Shown here piece after piece: positions 56,544 through 64,000 of a DNA stretch of 64,000 nt. Source of the DNA: Pseudohoeflea sp964511625 (GTDB lineage Bacteria; Pseudomonadota; Alphaproteobacteria; Rhizobiales; Rhizobiaceae); the NCBI GenBank assembly GCA_964511625.1, contig CAZEJG010000004.1, positions 62,001 through 126,000 on the forward strand. Reading direction: 5' to 3'. Each line of letters opens with the position of its first letter. The first letter of the stretch is position 1. A model generated the notes under the pieces. The model searched no databases and had not been told where the DNA came from. It was given only the letters and a program-made list of their open reading frames with translations. The translations under genes were made by a program, and so were the position numbers.

Positions 56544-59078
56544 TCAGGCCGCCGAACGCGTCACCTGGCGCTGAACCTCGCCGGAGATCCGGAACTGGCG
56601 AACGAGGTTCATCAGCGCGTTGGATTCGGCTGCCAGCTGGTGGCTGGTGGCATTCGTCTGCTCCACCATCGCCGCGTTCTGCTGGGTCATCTGATCCATC
56701 TGGGCAACAGAGCCGTTGACCTCGGCAAGCCCCGTCGCCTGTTCCTGGCTGGCGCGGGCAAGCCTTTCGATGTGGCTCGAGATCTCGTTGATCCGCTCGT
56801 TGACCCGGCCCATCGCCTCGCCGGACTGGTTAACCAGCCCCACGCCGCCGCTGACCTCGTGGGCGGATGCCTCGATCAGATGCTTGATTTCCTGCGCCGC
56901 CGAAGCTGAACGGCCGGCCAGTTCCCGGACTTCCTGCGCGACCACGGCGAACCCGCGTCCGGCTTCTCCGGCGCGCGCGGCCTCGACGCCGGCGTTGAGC
57001 GCCAGCAGGTTGGTCTGGAAGGCAATCTCGTCGATGACCGTGATGATCTGGCTGATCTTCGCCGAAGCCGCCTCGATGCGGCTCATCGCCTTGACCGCCT
57101 CGGCGACGATCTCGCTCGAACGGACGACGTCAGAACAGGTTTCCCCCGCGAGCTTGTTGGTCTCGGCGGCGGCTTCCGAGGAGGACTTCACCGTCGCGGA
57201 AATCTGTTCCACCGCAGCGGCCACCTCCTCGAGCGACGCGGCCTGCTGTTCGGTGCGGCGCGCAAGATCGTCGGCCGCAGCCTGCATCTGGCCGCCATTG
57301 GCCTGCATTGTTTCGGCTCCGTCGCGGATATGGGTCATGGCCTCGTGAATGCGCTCGACCGATTCATTGAAGTCGACGCGCAGGGAATCGAGCTGTCCCT
57401 CGAAAGGTGTCTCGATCCGGCTGACGAGATCGCCATGGGCGAAGTTGTTGAGCGCGTTGCCGAGTGCGGCGACCGCGGCCTGAAGAGCCGCCTCGGCGCG
57501 TGCCGTTTCCTCGTCCGCGCGAGCCCGTTCGGCGGCGGCCTGCTGGCGGGCCCCCTCGCTCTCGCCCTCGATACGGATCTTGTCGACGGCATGGGACTTG
57601 AAGATGGCGAGTGCGCGCGCCATTTCGCCGATCTCGTCGCGCCGATCGGTATCGGTCACGTCGGTGCCGAGATCGCCCCGGGCCACGTTGCGCATGGCGT
57701 TGACGAGACGCAGGATCGGGGTCTTGAGCGCGCCGATGAGCAGGCTGGCGGCAAGCAGAGCGATCAGCCCGGCGACGACTGCGCCGCCGATGCTGACCTC
57801 GTTGGCGATGTCCTTCGTCGCCCGCGCATTGTTGCGCTGGCTGTCGGCGAAGACGAGGATCGACTGCCAAGCTTCCTCGATCCGCTCGGATGCCTGATCG
57901 AAGGCATTGCGGCGTGTTTCGATCGTGTCCATCAGATTGACGGCCGACTGATTGACCAGACGCACTTGGTCAAGGTCTTCCTGACCGATGACGTCGATGA
58001 TCTCCATGCCGCCTTCGTCGAGTTCCAGCTGCTGGAGCACCTGTTCGATGCGAACGAGGCCGACGGCCATGTTCTCCGCCCGCTCCTGATCCGGGAAGCC
58101 GAGGAATTCGGTGACGAGCAGCTGGAGATTGACCGCCCTGTTGGCGAAAGCCGTGATATCGGCAAGCAGGACGCGCCCCTCGACGACCTTGGGATCGATT
58201 TCAATGAAGCGTTTTGCCGCTTCACCCGAGAGTCTGGCGGCCAGTCCCTGAAGGCGGATGCCCACAGGCCGCAGATTGCCGGCGAAGCGCTGCAGCCGGA
58301 GGGCGGCGGCCTGATTGACCACCTTGGCGTCCATCACGTCCATCATGCCCTTGAGATTGTCGGTGATCGTGGAGCCGAGACCCGGCTGGCCGTCGGGAAT
58401 GGCGCGCGGAAGCTTCGTCTTCATGCGGCGCATGTTGCGGCGCAGACGTTCGGCTTCCTCGAAGACAACAACCGGATCCGTCGGTGTGGCAATTGCAGTC
58501 GCGATCTCGACAACTTCCTTGGCGCTTGCATCCAGGAAGTCTGCCTGGCGCAGCAGTTCCTTGGCGTCGTCCTCGGCCGTCGTGATGTCGTCGAGAATTG
58601 CAGCGCCGCGTTCTGTTGCGCGATCACTCATTTCGACGAGGAGGCTGTTTATGCTCGCGAATTCCTCACGGATTTTCTGTTCCTGGCCGTCAAGCGCCCA
58701 CAGCGTATCGATGCTGGCGCGCAGATCCTTCGCGACATTGCCGGCGTTCTGCAATGCCTGGCGCTCCGCCTCGTTGGAGGCGAGGTCCTGGTTCGACTCG
58801 ATGGTATCAATCTGCGTCTCGAGCTGGTGGATGACCTCGTCACGCTTTTCCGCGGTGGTCCGCTCGAGGAACTCGTTCATCCCCGAATAGGCTGCCTGAA
58901 AACCGCTGAGCGACTGGATCGAGGCCCCGGTTCCATCGAGCCGCTTTCCCAAAAGCGATCCCGTATAGAAGTTGATGGCCGCCAGCGATGCGATACCCCC
59001 GATGAGGGGAACAACGAAAATGAGAACTTTCGATTGAATCGAAAAGCGCGCGAGCAGGCGGTCGATCGGCATCGTCAT
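56544..59078 (-). CDS. Methyl-accepting chemotaxis protein with large helical sensor domain
   Basis: An 844-residue chemoreceptor. TM1 is at about 15-38 and TM2 near 425-447. Between them lies a periplasmic domain of about 385 residues that is mostly helical and rich in heptads, resembling a helical-bundle (HBM-like) sensor. It continues with HAMP (LVNAMRNVARGDLGTDV), a second HAMP-like unit (ALNNFAHGDLVSRIE) and the signalling domain with tip EIAFQTNLLALNAGVEAARA. No CheR pentapeptide ends it (tail QVTRSAA). ATG 59078 is preferred; the frame also allows TTG 59090 and ATG 59072. It lies between polyamine uptake and putrescine catabolism genes and is divergent from puuA. Confidence 0.9.
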   Translation of the reverse strand: MTMPIDRLLARFSIQSKVLIFVVPLIGGIASLAAINFYTGSLLGKRLDGTGASIQSLSGFQAAYSGMNEFLERTTAEKRDEVIHQLETQIDTIESNQDLASNEAERQALQNAGNVAKDLRASIDTLWALDGQEQKIREEFASINSLLVEMSDRATERGAAILDDITTAEDDAKELLRQADFLDASAKEVVEIATAIATPTDPVVVFEEAERLRRNMRRMKTKLPRAIPDGQPGLGSTITDNLKGMMDVMDAKVVNQAAALRLQRFAGNLRPVGIRLQGLAARLSGEAAKRFIEIDPKVVEGRVLLADITAFANRAVNLQLLVTEFLGFPDQERAENMAVGLVRIEQVLQQLELDEGGMEIIDVIGQEDLDQVRLVNQSAVNLMDTIETRRNAFDQASERIEEAWQSILVFADSQRNNARATKDIANEVSIGGAVVAGLIALLAASLLIGALKTPILRLVNAMRNVARGDLGTDVTDTDRRDEIGEMARALAIFKSHAVDKIRIEGESEGARQQAAAERARADEETARAEAALQAAVAALGNALNNFAHGDLVSRIETPFEGQLDSLRVDFNESVERIHEAMTHIRDGAETMQANGGQMQAAADDLARRTEQQAASLEEVAAAVEQISATVKSSSEAAAETNKLAGETCSDVVRSSEIVAEAVKAMSRIEAASAKISQIITVIDEIAFQTNLLALNAGVEAARAGEAGRGFAVVAQEVRELAGRSASAAQEIKHLIEASAHEVSGGVGLVNQSGEAMGRVNERINEISSHIERLARASQEQATGLAEVNGSVAQMDQMTQQNAAMVEQTNATSHQLAAESNALMNLVRQFRISGEVQRQVTRSAA

Positions 59079-59324
59079 ATCCGGGATCAAATGTGGCGAG
59101 AAAGACAGGCTGCCCCTGATGCCTCATGCAGACCGGAGCGCGTATTACGTGCAACACGGCGGGGTGCTACTACAGCTACAGCTAAACCGTTAACGGGGTT
59201 TGAACCTGTTTCCCGTCAAGACACAGGTTCTTCATTTTAGCCGCGGCCAGTCTCCGACCGGAGAGTCTGGCGCTTGGCCGAAATCCGGTTATGATGCCGC
59301 CTCCAGACACAATCACGGTGACTT

Positions 59325-60761
59325 ATGGCATTCAAGAAGGCGGCAAACCCGACCGAATCCCCCGCGAAACCGCGCCGGGGCAAGACGGCCCACATCGAAT
59401 CCAAACGCGGCGTGAAGAATTGGTCCGAGGCCAGCGACTGGTTGAGAGCGCGGGGTATCGAGGACATCGAATGCATCACACCCGATCTCGCCGGCGTCCC
59501 GCGCGGCAAGATGATGCCGACCTCGAAATTCACCTCGAATACATCGCTGTCCCTGCCCTCCTCGATATTCAAGCAGACCATCTCCGGTGAGTATCCCGAC
59601 GAAACCGGCGACTTCCGTTACGACCCGCTCGACGGCGATCTCAAACTGGTACCCGACCTGTCGACGCTCGCCAGCGTGCCGTGGGAATCAGATCCGACTG
59701 CCCAGGTGATCTGCGATCTGGTCGACAAGAACGGCAAGCCGGTCGGCTATACACCGCGCACCGTTCTCCAACGGGTAACGGCGCTCTACGAGGAACGCGG
59801 CTGGCGGCCGGTGGTCGCACCGGAGATCGAGTTCTATCTCGTCGCCCAGGCGGAAGACCCCGACTATCCGCTGAAGCCACCGCGGGGTCGATCGGGCCGG
59901 ACGATCGCCGGCGGTCAGTCCTACACGATCGCCGGGGTTAACGAGTTCGACGAACTCGTCGACGACATCTATGATTTCTCCGAGAAGCAAGGCCTGGAAA
60001 TCGATACGCTGATCCACGAGGACGGGCCGGCGCAGCTGGAAATCAACCTCCGGCACGGCGACCCGATCGAGCTCGCGGACCAGGTGTTCATGTTCAAGCG
60101 GACGATCCGTGAAGCGGCTCTCAAGCACGGAATCTATGCCACCTTCATGGCCAAGCCCATGCAGGACGAGGCCGGATCGGCGATGCATATCCATCAGTCG
60201 GTGGTGGATGCGAAGACCGGCAAGAACATCTTCTCGAATTCGGACGGAAGCCAGAGCGAGGCCTTCTATCACTTCATCGGCGGGATGCAGCACTTCATCC
60301 CCAAGGCGCTTGTGATGATGGCGCCTTACGTGAATTCCTATCGGCGCATGGCGCCCGACATGTCCTGCCCGGTCAACAATGCCTGGGGCTATGACAACCG
60401 GACCACGGCCTTCCGCGTGCCCTCCTCCGAACCGGTCGCCCGACGCGTCGAGAACCGGCTGCCCTCTTCGGACGCCAACCCCTATCTGGCGCTCGCGGCC
60501 TCACTTGCCTGCGGCTGGATCGGCATGGTCAACGAGATCGTGCCCGGGAGCCCGGCGGAGAAGGCGGTCAACGAGGGATCGGTCGATCTTCCGCGCGGTC
60601 TTCTTGAAGCCGTTTCGCTTTTGGAGGGAGAACCTTATTTCGCGAGGGTTTTCGGACAGGATTTCGTGAATACATATGCTGGTGTAAAGCGCGGCGAGTT
60701 TGAAACCTTCATGCGCGTCATCAGCCCTTGGGAACGCGAGTTCCTGCTGCTCAACGTCTGA
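59325..60761 (+). CDS. puuA: Glutamine-synthetase-family gamma-glutamylputrescine synthetase
   Basis: A 478-residue enzyme of the glutamine synthetase family (type III/PuuA branch). Metal and substrate motifs include APEIEFYLV, HEDGPAQLEINL, DEAGSAMHIHQS and NRTTAFRVPS, and the end ENRLPSSDANPYLALAA is standard. PuuA joins glutamate to putrescine using ATP as the first step of the Puu pathway. It is followed after 27 bases by the matching oxidase, which favours putrescine over other amines; ethanolamine or other amines remain possible. Confidence 0.88.
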   Translation: MAFKKAANPTESPAKPRRGKTAHIESKRGVKNWSEASDWLRARGIEDIECITPDLAGVPRGKMMPTSKFTSNTSLSLPSSIFKQTISGEYPDETGDFRYDPLDGDLKLVPDLSTLASVPWESDPTAQVICDLVDKNGKPVGYTPRTVLQRVTALYEERGWRPVVAPEIEFYLVAQAEDPDYPLKPPRGRSGRTIAGGQSYTIAGVNEFDELVDDIYDFSEKQGLEIDTLIHEDGPAQLEINLRHGDPIELADQVFMFKRTIREAALKHGIYATFMAKPMQDEAGSAMHIHQSVVDAKTGKNIFSNSDGSQSEAFYHFIGGMQHFIPKALVMMAPYVNSYRRMAPDMSCPVNNAWGYDNRTTAFRVPSSEPVARRVENRLPSSDANPYLALAASLACGWIGMVNEIVPGSPAEKAVNEGSVDLPRGLLEAVSLLEGEPYFARVFGQDFVNTYAGVKRGEFETFMRVISPWEREFLLLNV

Positions 60762-60788
60762 GCAGTCCAGTCCACATAGAGTTCAGTC

Positions 60789-62075
60789 ATGGCCCATCAA
60801 AGCCCGATCGCCCCGGGGATCTCCTTCTATCAGTCGACCCTGCCGGAACGGCCCACCTATGCTCCGCTCCCCGGCAGCACGGAAGCGGATGTGCTCGTCA
60901 TCGGCGGCGGGTTCACCGGACTTCAGGCGGCCTATCATCTGGCAAGCGCCGGCAAGGATGTCGTCGTCATCGACGGCGCGTGCTTCGGTGACGGCGCTTC
61001 GGGGCGCAATGGCGGCCAGCTCGGCACAGGGCAGCGGTCCTGGCCGGAAGAGCATGAGAGTTCGTTCGGACGTGAGCGAGCGGCGCATCTGTTCCAGATC
61101 GCTGAACGGGCGAAGGCCCATCTTCTCGACTTCGCACGGGACCATGATTTCGAGATCGACTACGTTCCCGGGCAGATCTCGGCCGCACACACCAAATCCT
61201 ATGTCGCGGACTACGAGGCTCACGCCGATATCGTCCGGGACCGCTTCGATTACCCCCACATCCGGTTTCTCGACCGCGAGGAACTGGCCTCCAAGCTCGG
61301 TACCAGCCGCTACCATGGCGGTATCATCGACACCGGCACCGGGCATATCAATCCGCTGAAGTACATCGTCGGTCTGGCGAAGGCCGCAGCAGGCGCCGGC
61401 GCCCGTTGCCATGAGAACACCCGCGCCACCTCGATCAAGTCGGACACCAGCAAGGTCACCGTGACGACGGATCGGGGCACGATCACCGCCGGCCAGGTGC
61501 TTCTCGCCTGCAACGCCTATATCGATGGGCTGGAACCGAAGATGAGCGCGCATGTGATGCCGATCCGCTCGTTCATCGGCGCCACCGTTCCGCTCGGCCA
61601 CAATTCACCGGTGATCCCCGGCGGCGAGTCGGTCGACGATTCCCGCTTCGTGGTGCGCTATTTCCGCAGAAGTGTCGACGGCCGGTTGCTGTTCGGCGGT
61701 CGGGAGGCCTACACAGCAGACAATCCGACCGATATCAGCGTGCATATCCGCAGGCAGATCGAGGAGCTTTATCCCGATCTCAAGGATATCGAGATCACCC
61801 ATGCCTGGGGCGGGTCGGTGGGGATCACTATGCCGCGCCAGCCCTATGTCGCGGAAGTGATGAAGAACGTGACCGCGATCGGCGGATATTCCGGCCATGG
61901 CGTGATGCTGTCGAACTTCTGCGGCAAGCTCTATGCCGACCATGTTCTCGGCGGCTCGGCCGACCTGGAGGCGCTGCGTTCACTCGGCGTTCCCGCCTTT
62001 CCCGGCGGCCGCCGCTTCCGCAAGCCGCTCCTGTTCCTGGCATTGACCTGGTTTGCGATGCGGGACAGGTTTTAG
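60789..62075 (+). CDS. puuB: FAD-dependent gamma-glutamylputrescine oxidase
   Basis: A 428-residue DAO-family flavoenzyme. The FAD dinucleotide fold is ADVLVIGGGFTGLQAAYHL (GGGxxG at 39-44), SGRNGGQLGTGQR is the flavin-contact motif of the PuuB/OrdL group, and the C-terminal flavin motif is IGGYSGHGVMLSNFCGKL. It should oxidise gamma-glutamylputrescine to the aldehyde. PuuC and PuuD are not in this window. Same operon as puuA. Confidence 0.9.
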   Translation: MAHQSPIAPGISFYQSTLPERPTYAPLPGSTEADVLVIGGGFTGLQAAYHLASAGKDVVVIDGACFGDGASGRNGGQLGTGQRSWPEEHESSFGRERAAHLFQIAERAKAHLLDFARDHDFEIDYVPGQISAAHTKSYVADYEAHADIVRDRFDYPHIRFLDREELASKLGTSRYHGGIIDTGTGHINPLKYIVGLAKAAAGAGARCHENTRATSIKSDTSKVTVTTDRGTITAGQVLLACNAYIDGLEPKMSAHVMPIRSFIGATVPLGHNSPVIPGGESVDDSRFVVRYFRRSVDGRLLFGGREAYTADNPTDISVHIRRQIEELYPDLKDIEITHAWGGSVGITMPRQPYVAEVMKNVTAIGGYSGHGVMLSNFCGKLYADHVLGGSADLEALRSLGVPAFPGGRRFRKPLLFLALTWFAMRDRF

Positions 62076-62231
62076 GTCCATGACCTAGTCACCACTCAAG
62101 ACACCGGCACAGCGGGGCGCGCACGTGCTGCATGCGGCATTGTTGATGCGACAAACCGAACCCCCGTGTGGGGTCTGGAATTTTTAAATCGATTAGATTA
62201 TGGTCTTCGCAATCGCACACAGGAACTCGCC

Positions 62232-63707
62232 ATGAGCAGCCAGATCATTCCCGTTGATCCGTTCGACTATATCGTCTTCGGCGGTACGGGCGACCTTGCC
62301 GAGCGCAAACTCCTTCCGGCCCTCTACCACCGGCAGGTTGCCGGGCAGTTGACCGACCCGACCCGTATCATCGGCGCGTCACGCTCCGAAATGAGCGACG
62401 ACGAGTACCGCGAATTCGCGCGCAAGGCGCTTTCGGAGCATGTGAAGGCGCCGGAACTCGACAACGACCATGTCGAGAAGTTTCTCTCGCGTCTTCATTA
62501 CGTCTCCATCGACGCGACCTCTTCGCGCGGCTGGGATACGCTGAAATCGCTTCTGGCCGAGGGCGAGGATCGGGTGCGAGCCTTTTATCTCGCCGTGCGC
62601 CCCTCGATCTTCGGCGATATTGCCACTCAGATCCGCGACAACGGTCTCATCACCGACAAGACGCGCATCGTCGTCGAGAAGCCGATCGGCCGCGATCTTA
62701 AGACAGCGGAAGAGCTCAACAACACCATCGGCGAGGTCTTTACCGAAGACCAGATTTTCCGTATCGACCATTATCTCGGCAAGGAGACGGTGCAGAACCT
62801 GATGGCGCTGCGCTTCGCCAATGCGCTCTACGAGCCGCTCTGGAACTCCGCCCATATCGACCATGTGCAGATCACGGTGGCCGAATCCGTCGGCCTCGAG
62901 GGCCGCGCCGACTATTACGATCGCGCCGGCGCGCTGCGCGACATGGTGCAGAACCATATCCTGCAGCTTCTCTGCCTGGTCGCCATGGAAGCGCCGTCGT
63001 CGATGGACGCGGAAAGCGTGCGCGACGAAAAACTCAAGGTGTTGCGCTCGCTCAAGCCGATCACGGCAGCCAATGCCGACACTGTGACCGTGCGTGGCCA
63101 GTACAAGTCGGGTGCTGCCGCCGGCGGTCCCGTGCGCGGATATCTCGAGGAGCTGGAAGGCGGGGTTTCCAACACCGAAACCTTCGTGGCGCTCAAGGCC
63201 GAGATCGCCAACTGGCGCTGGGCCGGCGTGCCCTTCTACCTGCGGACCGGCAAGCGCCTCGCGGCGCGCATGTCGGAGATCGCCATCACCTTCAAGCCGA
63301 TCCCGCATTCGATCTTCGACGAGACCGCCGGCAAGGTGATCGCCAACCAGCTCGTCATCCGGCTGCAGCCCGACGAGGGCGTGAAACAGTGGCTGATGAT
63401 CAAGGACCCGGGTCCCGGCGGAATGCGACTGCGCCACGTTCCGCTCGACATGAGCTTCGCCGGCAGCTTCGAGGAGCGCAATCCGGATGCCTATGAACGG
63501 CTCCTCCTCGACGTCATCCGCTCCAACCAGACGCTGTTCATGCGCCGCGACGAGGTCGAGGCCGCATGGACGTGGGTGGATCCGATCCTCGAAGCCTGGG
63601 AGACGACCGGCCAGAAGGTGCAGGCCTATACAGCGGGCACCTGGGGGCCGAGCCAGGCTATCGCACTGATCGAAAGAGACGGCAGGACCTGGCATGAAAG
63701 CGACTGA
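62232..63707 (+). CDS. zwf: Glucose-6-phosphate dehydrogenase
   Basis: A 491-residue enzyme (EC 1.1.1.49), first step of the Entner-Doudoroff and pentose phosphate routes. The NADP motif is VFGGTGDLAERKLLPALY and the active-site motif RIDHYLGKE (His180). The ATG at 62232 gives the normal length; the frame to 62166 lacks homology. The promoter must lie in the 156-base gap after puuB. Its 3' end overlaps pgl by 14 bases. Confidence 0.97.
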   Translation: MSSQIIPVDPFDYIVFGGTGDLAERKLLPALYHRQVAGQLTDPTRIIGASRSEMSDDEYREFARKALSEHVKAPELDNDHVEKFLSRLHYVSIDATSSRGWDTLKSLLAEGEDRVRAFYLAVRPSIFGDIATQIRDNGLITDKTRIVVEKPIGRDLKTAEELNNTIGEVFTEDQIFRIDHYLGKETVQNLMALRFANALYEPLWNSAHIDHVQITVAESVGLEGRADYYDRAGALRDMVQNHILQLLCLVAMEAPSSMDAESVRDEKLKVLRSLKPITAANADTVTVRGQYKSGAAAGGPVRGYLEELEGGVSNTETFVALKAEIANWRWAGVPFYLRTGKRLAARMSEIAITFKPIPHSIFDETAGKVIANQLVIRLQPDEGVKQWLMIKDPGPGGMRLRHVPLDMSFAGSFEERNPDAYERLLLDVIRSNQTLFMRRDEVEAAWTWVDPILEAWETTGQKVQAYTAGTWGPSQAIALIERDGRTWHESD

Positions 63708-64000
63708 TCGAAAAACCACTGTGGAGACCAAGAGCTTCGGCGACCGCGAGGCGCTGGCGTCATCGCTGGCCGAGGACGTCGCGGGTCAGCTTTCCGCAGC
63801 CATCGAAAAGAACGGCGAAGCCGCCATCGCCGTCTCGGGCGGCTCCACGCCGAAACTGTTCTTCGACAAGCTGTCCGTTCAGTCGATCGACTGGGCAAAC
63901 GTCACCGTGACCCTCGTCGACGACCGGATGGTGCCGCCCGATCACGAACGTTCGAACGAGAGGCTCGTCTACGAGCATCTCTTGAAGAACGAAGCGATCC
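63694..64000 (+). CDS. pgl: 6-phosphogluconolactonase (3' end outside window)
   Basis: The first 102 residues of a 6-phosphogluconolactonase, starting MKATDRKTTVETKSFGD at ATG 63694 inside the end of zwf. Family motifs are IAVSGGSTPKLFFDKL and VTLVDDRMVPPDHERSN. It hydrolyses the product of Zwf. In rhizobia edd usually follows; here the window ends first. Confidence 0.93.
   Translation, partial: MKATDRKTTVETKSFGDREALASSLAEDVAGQLSAAIEKNGEAAIAVSGGSTPKLFFDKLSVQSIDWANVTVTLVDDRMVPPDHERSNERLVYEHLLKNEAI

Overview
The window is chromosomal DNA of an alphaproteobacterium, most likely a member of the Hyphomicrobiales (Rhizobiales) close to the Rhizobiaceae. This rests on perfect EcfG-type (GGAAC-N16-CGTT) and CtrA-type (TTAA-N7-TTAAC) regulatory sites, a tRNA-His whose gene lacks G-1 and has A73, a PdhS-like kinase, a tandem glycine riboswitch ahead of gcvTHP, and the zwf-pgl order. 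No insertion sequence, prophage, CRISPR array or integrase was seen, and GC content looks uniformly high. The genus cannot be named from the sequence alone.

Layout. 1-6.5 kb: envelope and stress genes (holin-like membrane protein, DUF883 protein, secreted double PRC-barrel protein, with two perfect EcfG promoters), a BLUF blue-light sensor, and a chemoreceptor cotranscribed with a periplasmic Cache-like protein. 6.5-10.3 kb: a three-gene glucosylglycerate module (synthase, phosphatase, GH13 phosphorylase). 10.5-13.5 kb: a YaiI protein, then allantoicase with a purine permease. 13.6-20.2 kb: a compact convergent island of seven genes (two paralogous GT2 enzymes and an ATP-grasp ligase facing a methyltransferase, an amidohydrolase, a CmcI-like enzyme and an RraA-like enzyme) whose product I cannot assign; it is the best candidate for an undescribed pathway. 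20.5-26.7 kb: a complete branched-chain amino acid ABC transporter in which LivG carries an unusual C-terminal helix-hairpin-helix extension. 26.8-32.2 kb: a P-loop kinase and the riboswitch-controlled glycine cleavage system. 32.3-37.6 kb: a TetR repressor with its operator inside its own promoter and an RND efflux pair. 37.6-43.3 kb: a stand-alone Lrp ligand domain, tRNA-His, a phasin with PhaR-like operators, and a 1345-residue cell-cycle-type histidine kinase preceded by CtrA boxes. 43.3-47.4 kb: acetoacetyl-CoA synthetase and an AsmA protein. 47.4-54.9 kb: potFGHI polyamine uptake and an ScfR/RamB-type regulator divergent from isocitrate lyase. 55-64 kb: a Bcr/CflA exporter, a second chemoreceptor, puuA-puuB putrescine catabolism, and zwf-pgl (pgl is cut by the window end).

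Several blocks fit together physiologically: polyamine import (potFGHI) with putrescine breakdown (puuAB); the phasin and acetoacetyl-CoA synthetase in polyhydroxybutyrate/ketone-body turnover with isocitrate lyase for C2 carbon; and stress/osmolyte functions (EcfG targets, glucosylglycerate). Starts were chosen by family alignment from memory and visible Shine-Dalgarno sequences; no database search was possible.
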